A stretch of DNA of 64,000 nt. It comes from UKL13-2 sp947085425. Lineage in GTDB: Bacteria; Pseudomonadota; Gammaproteobacteria; Burkholderiales; Usitatibacteraceae. Positions within the stretch are counted from its first letter, which is position 1, and each line of letters starts with the position of its first letter. The stretch is from assembly GCA_947085425.1 (NCBI GenBank), contig CAMTWK010000019.1:1-64000 (forward strand). Direction: 5' to 3'. Both the position numbers and the translations under genes were made by a program. Of this stretch, positions 43,331 through 51,439 are shown piece by piece. The notes beneath the pieces are model-generated. The model worked only from the letters and a program-made list of their open reading frames with translations, made no database searches and was not told the origin of the DNA.

Positions 43331-46039
43331 ATGTCTTTTGCCACATCATCAGTACCAAATTTTGTTCGCAAGGCGCTTACCGCTGCTGTCATGGCAACTT
43401 TATCCGCATCGCTGTTTGCGCAAACGCCCGCGACCCCGCCTGTAGGTGGAGCGCCTGCAGCCGCGGCACCCGCAACCGGCGCGCCTCCACCGGTGCCCGC
43501 GCCGCGGCCGTTCAAGGAAATCATCAAAGATGCCAAGATGACCCCCGGGTTTTTTAATATCTACCAAAAGGATGAAAAGGTCTGGCTGGCGATCAAGCCC
43601 GACCAGTTCGACAAGCCATTTTTCTTCACCTATAACATTCCACAAAGTGTCGGCGAGCGTGGCTTGTATGGGTCGCAAATGGGCGGAGCGGAAATGGCCG
43701 TTTTCAAAAAAATTGGCAATCAGATTCAACTGATTGCAAAAAATGCGGAGTTTTACGCAACGCCAGGCACACCACAGGCGCAATTTGTGTCCGAGGCATT
43801 TTCCGATTCGCTGCTGTCGAGCGCAGTCGCTGCGTCTGCGGCTGATCCGGAAACCAAAGCTGTATTGGTCGAGGCAAACAGCCTGTTGTTTGTCGATATC
43901 CCAGGTTATTTAACGCGCCTCGAATTTGCCTATCGGTTGCCATTTGCGCTCGATGCTCGCAATAGCAGCTTTAGCCATGTCAACAACAATGAAATGATTA
44001 CCGGCTTGCGGGTGAACGCACATTTTTCCATTCCTAAGCTGTCGGCTCCACCTCTGACACCGCCGCCGTCACCGGTGCCGATGCCAACGCCGCCACAGAG
44101 CACGCCTGATCCTCGCAGCCTGTTTGTGAGCTTCTATTATTCGTTTGCAAAACTGCCGGACACCCCAATGGATACGCGAATCGCTGACGAACGTGTCGGC
44201 CATTTTGTATCCACCCGCACAAATTTTGATCAAGACACATCGCCGAAAACCAAACAACATTTTGTGAATCGCTGGCGGCTTGAGAAAAAAGATGCCAACG
44301 CGGCCATGTCTGAGCCAAAGGAGCCGATTACCTTTTGGATTGATAAAAACGTTCCGGAAAAGTATCGCAAGTCTGTGCTGGGCGGTATTGTCGAATGGAA
44401 CAAGGCGTTTGAAAAAATCGGTTTCAAAAACGCGATTGTCGCCAAGCAGCAGACCGACCAGGATACCTTTGACACTATGGACGCAAGACATGCGTCGGTA
44501 CGTTGGTTTGTTGGTGCCGACGTTGGATTTGCGATCGGGCCGTCGCATAAAGATCCGCGTACCGGCGAAATTCTCGATGCCGACATCGGTATGTCCGACG
44601 TGTTTGCGCGCGGCGCACGCCGCCTCATGTCGGAGGATATTGGTAAACCAATGGTGCTTGACGCAGCACTTGCCGGCGCCATGTCACCCTCGCTAAAACA
44701 GCAGGCAACGTTTTTGCAGTGCAACTATATGGCCGAAAAAGCCCATGACATGCACTTTGCCATGGACATTTTGGAAGCGCGCGGCTTGGATATGGATTCC
44801 CCTGAGGCCGACAAATTGGCTCAAGCCTATGTGTTTGACGTCATCATGCACGAAGTCGGACACACCCTGGGATTCCGCCACAACTTCCGCTCGTCGACCA
44901 TTTACTCCGTTAAGCAAATTCAAGACCCGGAATTTACCAAGGTCAATGGTTTGGCAGGATCAGTGATGGATTACAACCCGTTTAACCTCGCGCTCAAAGG
45001 TGAAAAACAGGGGGAGTATGTGATGTCATCGTTGGGTCCATACGATTATTTGGCGGTGGAATATGCCTACAAACCACTTGATCCGAAGACAGAAAAGGCG
45101 GATCTGGCAGCCATTGCAGCCAAGGCCACAACCAACCCTTTGCTTGCCTATGCAACCGATGAAGATGCCGGCGGATTTGGAGGATTTTACGGAATGGACC
45201 CTGAGGTTAACCGCTTTGATATGGGCTCCGATCCGATTGAATACTACAAAAAACGACTCAAGCTTTCCCGTGAGTTGTGGGATCGGGTACAAAACCTGCA
45301 ACTCAAACCAGGCGAAAGTTACGAGCGCCTGACACGATCATTTGCATCAGGTTTCCGTTCCGTTTCGCAAGTCGCGCCGTTGTTGGCGAAATACGTGGGT
45401 GGCGTAAAACACGTTCGGGATCGTGCTGGCAGCAATCAGGCGTTGTACACACCAACGCCGGTGGCCAAACAGCGTGAGGCATTACAACTGGTGACCGATG
45501 GATTGTTCAAGGTCGACAGCTTCAAATTCAAGCCTGAATTTGTGTCGCGCCTGTCGATTGATCATTTTGATCGTTTTGGCGCGGGACGAACCAATCCGGA
45601 CATTTCCATCGCCAATACCGTCATGAATTTGCAGCGCGGCGTATTGGATATCTTGTATGCCGACGCAGTGGCACAGCGTTTGTCGGATAGCCAGGACAAA
45701 GTCGCCAACCTGGCGCAGGTGATGAAGTTGTCGGAAGTGTATGACACTTTGCAAAATGCAATCTGGGCGGAATTGCGCAGCGGCGGTGACATCTCGACCA
45801 TGCGTCGCAATTTGCAACGTGACCACATCAAGCGCATTTCAACCAGTCTGATTCGCCCGGCAGCCAATTCCCCGGCGGATGCGCGTAGTCTGATGCGTGA
45901 GTCGGCCAATCAGTTGCAAAGCCAGATTCGGGCGGCGGTTGGTAAACCAATGAGCAAGGAAGCCAAGGCGCATTTGTCCGAAAGCCTGAATATGTTGAGC
46001 GAGGCGTTAAAAGCGCCAATGCAACGCGCTGGCGTATAG
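43331..46039 (+). CDS. Secreted zinc metalloprotease (DUF4953/DUF5117 family)
   Basis: A 902-residue exported protein. The signal peptide (residues 1-30, ending ASLFAQ) is followed by a Pro/Ala-rich linker, a DUF5117-like region and a catalytic region with H507EVGHTLGFRH517, the HExxHxxGxxH metzincin-type zinc motif. A downstream Met (SVMDYNPFNLA) may form the Met-turn. A DUF4953-type domain and a helical tail complete it. Substrates are unknown. ATG 43331 follows AGGAAGGGG. It is monocistronic, with a terminator behind it. Confidence 0.88.
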   Translation: MSFATSSVPNFVRKALTAAVMATLSASLFAQTPATPPVGGAPAAAAPATGAPPPVPAPRPFKEIIKDAKMTPGFFNIYQKDEKVWLAIKPDQFDKPFFFTYNIPQSVGERGLYGSQMGGAEMAVFKKIGNQIQLIAKNAEFYATPGTPQAQFVSEAFSDSLLSSAVAASAADPETKAVLVEANSLLFVDIPGYLTRLEFAYRLPFALDARNSSFSHVNNNEMITGLRVNAHFSIPKLSAPPLTPPPSPVPMPTPPQSTPDPRSLFVSFYYSFAKLPDTPMDTRIADERVGHFVSTRTNFDQDTSPKTKQHFVNRWRLEKKDANAAMSEPKEPITFWIDKNVPEKYRKSVLGGIVEWNKAFEKIGFKNAIVAKQQTDQDTFDTMDARHASVRWFVGADVGFAIGPSHKDPRTGEILDADIGMSDVFARGARRLMSEDIGKPMVLDAALAGAMSPSLKQQATFLQCNYMAEKAHDMHFAMDILEARGLDMDSPEADKLAQAYVFDVIMHEVGHTLGFRHNFRSSTIYSVKQIQDPEFTKVNGLAGSVMDYNPFNLALKGEKQGEYVMSSLGPYDYLAVEYAYKPLDPKTEKADLAAIAAKATTNPLLAYATDEDAGGFGGFYGMDPEVNRFDMGSDPIEYYKKRLKLSRELWDRVQNLQLKPGESYERLTRSFASGFRSVSQVAPLLAKYVGGVKHVRDRAGSNQALYTPTPVAKQREALQLVTDGLFKVDSFKFKPEFVSRLSIDHFDRFGAGRTNPDISIANTVMNLQRGVLDILYADAVAQRLSDSQDKVANLAQVMKLSEVYDTLQNAIWAELRSGGDISTMRRNLQRDHIKRISTSLIRPAANSPADARSLMRESANQLQSQIRAAVGKPMSKEAKAHLSESLNMLSEALKAPMQRAGV

Positions 46040-46057
46040 AACGCAATACCTAAATGT

Positions 46058-46090
46058 ACCTCCCCGGCCGCGCGGTTGGGGAGGTGTTTT
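46058..46090 (+). terminator. Rho-independent terminator after the metalloprotease
   Basis: An 8-bp stem ACCTCCCC/GGGGAGGT (46058-46065 with 46078-46085) with a 12-nt loop containing a further GC palindrome, followed by GTTTTC. Confidence 0.78.
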
Positions 46091-46136
46091 CAGCGGTTCA
46101 ACCCCCAAAAGTCCCCCTGACTTTGTGAATTCGCCT

Positions 46137-46142
46137 TATAAT
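46137..46142 (+). promoter_or_regulatory. Consensus -10 box of the small basic protein gene
   Basis: A perfect TATAAT 38 bp before the start codon. The -35 region is weak (CTGACT at 46117-46122 with a short 14-bp spacer). The predicted transcript would start near 46149. Confidence 0.55.
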
Positions 46143-46179
46143 TCAACATCTTTGATTTACACACCACTAGGAGTACACC

Positions 46180-46311
46180 ATGGCAGGCGAACGCAAGCGT
46201 ACCCGCCGCAACACGCTAGAGCGTCGTTGCTTAGGCAAATATTTCAAAAGGCTGTTTATCGGATCGAGCAAATCGACCTTTAAGATGCTGGAAGCAATTA
46301 AAAAGAACTAA
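46180..46311 (+). CDS. Unrecognised 43-residue highly basic protein
   Basis: A short gene with all expression signals: TATAAT at 46137, AGGAG at 46169-46173 six bases before ATG, and a strong terminator 16 bp after the stop. The product begins MAGERKRTRRNTLERR and has about 14 Lys/Arg among 43 residues with very few acidic ones. Its N-terminal TRR...GKY spacing faintly recalls ribosomal protein THX, but the resemblance is too short to assign. An RNA- or ribosome-binding role is an inference from charge. It stands alone between two other transcription units. Confidence 0.75.
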   Translation: MAGERKRTRRNTLERRCLGKYFKRLFIGSSKSTFKMLEAIKKN

Positions 46312-46326
46312 TTGTTTTGCTGGACT

Positions 46327-46360
46327 AAAAAAGCCGCTCATTGAGCGGCTTTTTTGTTTT
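46327..46360 (+). terminator. Rho-independent terminator after the small basic protein gene
   Basis: A long stem AAAAAAGCCGCTC/GAGCGGCTTTTTT with a 3-nt loop, then TTTTTTGTTTT. Confidence 0.94.
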
Positions 46361-46593
46361 TTAAATTCTATGCTTGAAGCGGCGTTCCATTAATAAGTGC
46401 CTGAAAATGCCCGTCTGTATTGATGAAAAATTTCAGCCGTATTCATGTTTGCGCCAAGAAGTGCCGAAAGGTGATGAAGGCGGCACCAAAGTGAAACCTT
46501 AGAGTGATGTATTGCGCCTCATCTATTCGAAATTTTCGGGCAATTTTGGCAGGATGACACGTGCATTTTGCTGCGCCGCAGCATCGATTGTGA

Positions 46594-46644
46594 TTGACAC
46601 TTCTATGCACTAGTAATACGCTCATTTCAAACGGGCGTTTGAAA
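46594..46644 (+). promoter_or_regulatory. Promoter with PsrA-like operator of the fad regulator
   Basis: A perfect TTGACA (46594-46599) with a weak -10 (TACGCT, 17-bp spacer) is followed at once by a perfect inverted repeat, TTTCAAAC (46625-46632) GGGC GTTTGAAA (46637-46644). The core CAAAC-N4-GTTTG fits the Pseudomonas PsrA consensus as I recall it, (C/G)AAAC-N2-4-GTTT(G/C). The repeat would cover the transcription start, so the regulator downstream probably represses its own transcription until acyl chains or acyl-CoA bind. Confidence 0.72.
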
Positions 46645-46702
46645 CGGCGGTTCATTTTTATAACCGACTGATTTTTAACGACTAAACTCCAAGAATATTT
46701 TT

Positions 46703-47467
46703 ATGGGTCAAATTGGCGTGCAAAAAGTTCCGATTCTCCTTAGCGTTTTGGCCCCATTGGAGGTCAAATCCGCGGAAAAAAACGAGGCAGGTGACACCAA
46801 GTCGCGCATTCTTGATGCGGCCGAGGTGTTGTTTATGGAGCATGGTTTTGAGGCAACCAGTTTGCGCTTGATTACCACCGCCGCGAACGTTAATTTGGCT
46901 GCCGCCAACTACCACTTCGGTTCTAAGGAAGAATTATTCCAGGCCGTATTCACCCGTCGGCTTGACCCCTTAAACCGCGACCGGGTTGCGCGACTGAGCG
47001 CCTATGAGGCGGCTGCTGCAGCCAACCATCAGGCGTATCCATTAACGTGCGAAAAAATCTTGTCGGCCATGTTTATTCCAGCGCTGACGATGGCACGCGA
47101 TCAGGAGCGGGGTGGACAAAATTTTCTGCGTTTGCTCGGTCGCGCCTATGCTGATCCAGCGCCTTTCATACGCGAATTCTTATCCAGCCAATATGCCGAA
47201 ATGATCGCGCGATTTCGGGCGGCATTTGGACGCGCGTTACCGCATATTCCGCGCGAAGAAGTTTCGTGGCGATTGCATTTTGTAATGGGCGCATTGTCGT
47301 TCACCCTGGCCGGAACCGATGTATTGAAAATGATTGCGCACTATCATCCGGACGAAGTTGAAAACGATGAATTGATTTTGAAACGCCTCGCGCCTTTTTT
47401 GGCGGCGGGTTTGCGCGCACCGGTCGGCTCCGCCACCGATGAGCATCAGTGGTTTAACGAAGCGTAA
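46703..47467 (+). CDS. TetR-family transcriptional regulator of fatty-acid degradation (PsrA-like)
   Basis: A 254-residue TetR repressor. The helix-turn-helix lies at about residues 50-85: SLRLITTAANVNLAAANYHFGSKEELFQAVF. The C-terminal ligand domain is of the PsrA/TetR_C type. An N-terminal ~28-residue extension precedes the DNA-binding domain. It sits directly upstream of fadE and has an inverted-repeat operator of the PsrA kind, so a role as acyl-responsive repressor of the following fad genes is likely. The exact ligand is unknown. The ribosome-binding site is weak. Confidence 0.88.
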   Translation: MGQIGVQKVPILLSVLAPLEVKSAEKNEAGDTKSRILDAAEVLFMEHGFEATSLRLITTAANVNLAAANYHFGSKEELFQAVFTRRLDPLNRDRVARLSAYEAAAAANHQAYPLTCEKILSAMFIPALTMARDQERGGQNFLRLLGRAYADPAPFIREFLSSQYAEMIARFRAAFGRALPHIPREEVSWRLHFVMGALSFTLAGTDVLKMIAHYHPDEVENDELILKRLAPFLAAGLRAPVGSATDEHQWFNEA

Positions 47468-47514
47468 CAAGTTTTGTTGCACGTTCAGTTTGTTCAAGAT
47501 TGAGAGGAATTTCC

Positions 47515-49992
47515 ATGGGCACCTTTATCTCCATAGCTGTTGTTGTGATTGTAATTTGGGCGCTGGCCTATCACGCGGTTTCCGCGCTGGTGTGGACAGC
47601 CGTCGTCGGCGTGATGTTAATCGTTGCCACGGCAACGGGAAGCATTAGCGGTGCGATTGCCGGTGTGATGTGGTTTTTGTTTTTGGCCGCCGCATTGGTC
47701 ACCAATATGAAACCGCTTCGGATTAGTATGTTGTCGTCCCCCCTATTTGCGACTTATAAGAAACTTTTGCCGCAGATGTCCAGCACTGAACAAGAGGCAC
47801 TGGAAGCGGGCACAGTCTGGTGGGACGGCGATTTATTTTCCGGCAAACCGGATTGGAACAAATGGCTGAATGTGCCACGGGCAACACTGACCGCCGAAGA
47901 ACAGGCGTTTATTGACGGCCCAACCAACCAGTTATGCAGCATGATCGACGAGTGGAAAATCACCCACGAAGATTTTGATTTGCCGCCGAATGTATGGCAA
48001 TTCATTAAAGAAAATGGTTTCTTGGGCATGATCATTCCCAAAGAGTATGGCGGCAAAGGGTTTTCCGCCTATGGCCACAGCCAAACCGTATTAAAAATTT
48101 CCACCCGTTCCGCGACGGCGGCCGTATCCGTCATGGTGCCGAATTCTCTGGGCCCGGGCGAATTACTAATGCACTACGGCACCAAAGCGCAAAAGGATCA
48201 CTATTTGCCACGCCTGGCCAAGGGCATCGACATTCCCTGTTTTGCCTTAACCGCACCAGAAGCAGGATCGGACGCCGCTTCGATGACGGATTGCGGCATT
48301 ATCTGCAAACAAATGTGGGAAGGGGTCGAGACCATCGGCCTGAGAGTGACTTGGGAAAAGCGCTACATCACGCTTGGTCCGATCGCGACATTACTTGGCT
48401 TGGCATTCAAGGCCTACGACCCGGATAAATTACTGGGCGGTGAAGAAGACTTGGGCATTACCTGTGCGCTCATTCCAACCAATCATCCGGGTGTGGTCAT
48501 CGGCCGCCGTCACATGACGTTGAATGCCGCGTTTATGAACGGCCCGAATTCCGGCAATGACGTTTTTATTCCGATGGATTGGGTGATCGGTGGACAACCG
48601 ATGCTGGGGCAAGGCTGGCGCATGTTGATGGAATGTCTGGCAGCAGGTCGCTCTGTCTCGCTGCCCGCACAATCCATCGCGGCGGGCAAAGTGGCGAGTT
48701 TTACCTCGGGTGCTTATTCGCGTGTTCGCCAACAATTCAAAACACCGATTGGAAAATTTGAAGGCATCGAAGAGCCATTGGCGCGTATTGCCGCGATGAC
48801 GTACATTTTGGATGCTGTCCGCACCATCACGGCCGGTGCACTCGATCTCGGTGAAAAGCCTTCCGTGTTGTCGGCAATTTCCAAGTACCACGCAACCGAA
48901 CGCATGCGCCAGGTCATCACCGACGCCATGGATATTCACGGCGGCAAAGGCATTTGTATGGGGCCGAATAATTATCTGGGACGCGCCTATCAGCAAGTGC
49001 CGATTGCCATCACCGTTGAGGGGGCAAATATTTTGACCCGATCGCTGATTATTTTTGGTCAGGGTGCGATTCGTTGCCATCCGTGGGTGTTGAAAGAAAT
49101 GAAGGCCGCCCGGTCCAATTCAATTGATGAATTTGATCACGCATTTTGGGAACACATCAAATTCACCATGTCCAATACTGCTCGTTCGTTGTGGATGGGC
49201 ATCACCGGCGGGGTTGGCATGCCGTCCCCGTCATGCCAGGACACAAAACGTTTTTACCAGCAGATGACAAGATTCTCGTCAGCGTTTGCGTTGCTCGCCG
49301 ACGTGTCGATGTTTGTTATCGGTGGTTCGCTCAAACGCAAAGAAAAACTTTCTGCGCGCTTGGGCGATGTGCTGTCGCATTTGTATTTGTCGTCATGTGT
49401 GCTGAAATTTTATGATGAGCGCGGTCAGCAAAAAGATGAATTGCCGATTCTCAAATGGGCGCTGTACGATTGTGCGTTCAAGATTCAGGTGGCAATGGAT
49501 GGCATCATCAAAAACTTCCCCAATCGTTTTGTCGCATGGTGGTTGCGTCGTCTGGTGTTTCCAAAAGGCATGACGCTCATTCAGCCGCCCGACCAGCTGG
49601 GCCACGAAGTTGCGCGCATCCTCATTACGCCGTGTGCGGCGCGTGATCGTTTGATTCACGGCATGTATTTGCCCAATGACGAAAACGACATCATGGGTCA
49701 GTTAAAAGCGGCAATGGATGCAGTAGTGGCCGTGGAACCAATTGAGGCAAAAGTACGCGTCGCGCAAAAGGCCGGACGTCTCAGCGGCAAATCGATCGAC
49801 GAAGTTTTTGAAGAGGCAAAAGGCTTGTCGGTGATTTCCGACACCGAGCTGGCGCAGTGGAAACGCGCCCGTGTGCTGACCAAAGAAGTGGTGCGTGTCG
49901 ACGACTTCGACAAAAATTTCGGTTTATCAGTTGCGCAATCCACCGTTCAGTCAAAAAAGTCGCCTGCTGAATACGCGGCAGCTGCTGAATAA
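47515..49992 (+). CDS. fadE: Long-chain acyl-CoA dehydrogenase FadE
   Basis: The first oxidation step of beta-oxidation, transferring electrons from acyl-CoA through FAD. It has 825 residues, close to E. coli FadE (814). Two N-terminal membrane helices (residues 3-55) are followed by the acyl-CoA dehydrogenase domains (FALTAPEAGSDAASMTDCG, RSVSLPAQSIA, GGKGICMGPNNYLGRAYQ) and the FadE-specific C-terminal DUF1974 region. ATG 47515 is preceded by GAGAGGA. It lies 47 bp after the TetR regulator. Confidence 0.96.
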   Translation: MGTFISIAVVVIVIWALAYHAVSALVWTAVVGVMLIVATATGSISGAIAGVMWFLFLAAALVTNMKPLRISMLSSPLFATYKKLLPQMSSTEQEALEAGTVWWDGDLFSGKPDWNKWLNVPRATLTAEEQAFIDGPTNQLCSMIDEWKITHEDFDLPPNVWQFIKENGFLGMIIPKEYGGKGFSAYGHSQTVLKISTRSATAAVSVMVPNSLGPGELLMHYGTKAQKDHYLPRLAKGIDIPCFALTAPEAGSDAASMTDCGIICKQMWEGVETIGLRVTWEKRYITLGPIATLLGLAFKAYDPDKLLGGEEDLGITCALIPTNHPGVVIGRRHMTLNAAFMNGPNSGNDVFIPMDWVIGGQPMLGQGWRMLMECLAAGRSVSLPAQSIAAGKVASFTSGAYSRVRQQFKTPIGKFEGIEEPLARIAAMTYILDAVRTITAGALDLGEKPSVLSAISKYHATERMRQVITDAMDIHGGKGICMGPNNYLGRAYQQVPIAITVEGANILTRSLIIFGQGAIRCHPWVLKEMKAARSNSIDEFDHAFWEHIKFTMSNTARSLWMGITGGVGMPSPSCQDTKRFYQQMTRFSSAFALLADVSMFVIGGSLKRKEKLSARLGDVLSHLYLSSCVLKFYDERGQQKDELPILKWALYDCAFKIQVAMDGIIKNFPNRFVAWWLRRLVFPKGMTLIQPPDQLGHEVARILITPCAARDRLIHGMYLPNDENDIMGQLKAAMDAVVAVEPIEAKVRVAQKAGRLSGKSIDEVFEEAKGLSVISDTELAQWKRARVLTKEVVRVDDFDKNFGLSVAQSTVQSKKSPAEYAAAAE

Positions 49993-50002
49993 GGAAAGAC
50001 TC

Positions 50003-51292
50003 ATGAAAAAAGTTTATGTGGTTGACGGCGCACGTACGCCTTTTCTAAAAGCCAAAGGCAAACTGGGCCCGTTTAGCGGTGGTGATCTGGCGGTGGGTTG
50101 CGCGCGCCCTTTGCTCGCAAGGCAATCGTTTGCGCCGACTGATTTTGATGAAGTGATTGTTGGTGCGGCGATGCCTTCGGCAGACGAAGCCAATATCGGC
50201 CGGGTGGTGTCATTGCGGGTGGGTTGTGGCGATAAGGTGCCGGCGTGGACGGTGATGCGCAATTGCGCCTCGGGTATGCAGGCACTCGATTCGGCCTACG
50301 TCAATATTCTCGCCGGCAAATCCAATTTGGTTTTGGCGGGCGGGACGGACGCAATGAGCCACGCGCCGTTGTTGTTTGGTCCGGCGATGGTCAATTGGCT
50401 GGCGGATTGGTATGCGGCCAAATCATTCGGCCAGCGTGCCGGCGTGGCGCTGAAATTTCGTCCCGCCTACCTCGCCCCGGTCATCGCCATTCTCAAAGGT
50501 CTGACCGACCCGATCGTAAAATTGTCGATGGGACAAACAGCGGAGATTGTCGCCAAACGATTTGGCATCACCCGGCAAATGATGGATGCGTTTTCTGCTG
50601 AGTCACACCTGAAAGTGTTGGCCGGTCGCGCTGCGGGACACTACGACGAAATTGAGCCGCTGATTGACGCCCGGGGCATCGTATATGCAGAAGACGACGG
50701 CGTGCGCACTGATTCAACACCGGAACGATTGGCAAAATTACGCCCGGTCTTTGATAAGACCTACGGCAACGTCACCGCCGGCAATTCATCGCAGGTGACC
50801 GATGGTGCTGCCATGTTGATTTTGGCGAGTGAAGAAGCCGTCGCCCAATACAATTTAAAACCGTTGGGCGCCATTATTGATTCACAGTGGAGTGCGCTTG
50901 ATCCGGCGGAAATGGGATTGGGGCCGGTGCATGCCATCACACCGATGTTGCAGCGTCATCAACTCAGCCTGAATGATCTCGATTGTGTTGAGATCAACGA
51001 AGCATTTGCGGCGCAGGCGTTGGCTTGTCTGGCGGCGTGGGAGTCGGAATCCTATTGCAACAAAAAGTTGGGTCTCGATGATGCCGGTTTTGCAAAACTA
51101 GGCAAACTCGATCGCGCCAAATTTAACGTTGACGGTGGGGCCATTGCCGTCGGCCACCCCATTGGCGCATCGGGTGCGCGGGTGGTGTTGCATGCGCTCA
51201 AGACACTTGAACGCACCAACGGTCGATACGCCGCCGCCTCACTCTGTATTGGTGGCGGGCAGGGCGGGGCGATGTTATTGGAACGGGTGTAA
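50003..51292 (+). CDS. fadI: Acetyl-CoA C-acyltransferase (FadI-type thiolase)
   Basis: A thiolase for the last step of beta-oxidation. It has 429 residues from ATG 50003, which has a GGAAAG site. The acyl-accepting Cys88 is in RNCASGMQALDS, the His of HPIGASGARV and the Cys of SLCIGGGQGGAM complete the active site. The extended middle region is typical of FadI rather than short FadA. An ATG at 49895 lies inside fadE and is rejected. It pairs with the fadJ-type gene that follows. Confidence 0.93.
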   Translation: MKKVYVVDGARTPFLKAKGKLGPFSGGDLAVGCARPLLARQSFAPTDFDEVIVGAAMPSADEANIGRVVSLRVGCGDKVPAWTVMRNCASGMQALDSAYVNILAGKSNLVLAGGTDAMSHAPLLFGPAMVNWLADWYAAKSFGQRAGVALKFRPAYLAPVIAILKGLTDPIVKLSMGQTAEIVAKRFGITRQMMDAFSAESHLKVLAGRAAGHYDEIEPLIDARGIVYAEDDGVRTDSTPERLAKLRPVFDKTYGNVTAGNSSQVTDGAAMLILASEEAVAQYNLKPLGAIIDSQWSALDPAEMGLGPVHAITPMLQRHQLSLNDLDCVEINEAFAAQALACLAAWESESYCNKKLGLDDAGFAKLGKLDRAKFNVDGGAIAVGHPIGASGARVVLHALKTLERTNGRYAAASLCIGGGQGGAMLLERV

Positions 51293-51439
51293 AAATAATC
51301 GAAATTTTGCATCGCCTCGTGGCGCCGGTATGAAAAACGAAACCCGCATCCAGGTGCGCTGTTTCAAATATAAATGCCCCAAACTCCGCACCGATATTGC
51401 ACTTTCTAAAACAATTTGATGGCCGCAGGGAAAATAAAA

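Larger units (their letters stand above)
46312..46702. other. Intergenic region before the TetR regulator
   Basis: The 391-bp gap holds the small-gene terminator and, at its right end, the promoter and operator of the TetR gene. Between about 46360 and 46590 I see no gene or clear element. Confidence 0.5.

Noticed and set aside
48430..49080. Open frame of 216 codons antisense to fadE
   Set aside because: Shadow of fadE codon usage; no ribosome-binding site or recognisable domain.
51320..51370. PsrA-like operator before the FadJ-type gene
   Set aside because: GAAAC and GTTTC occur but about 19 nt apart, which does not fit the short-spacer consensus.
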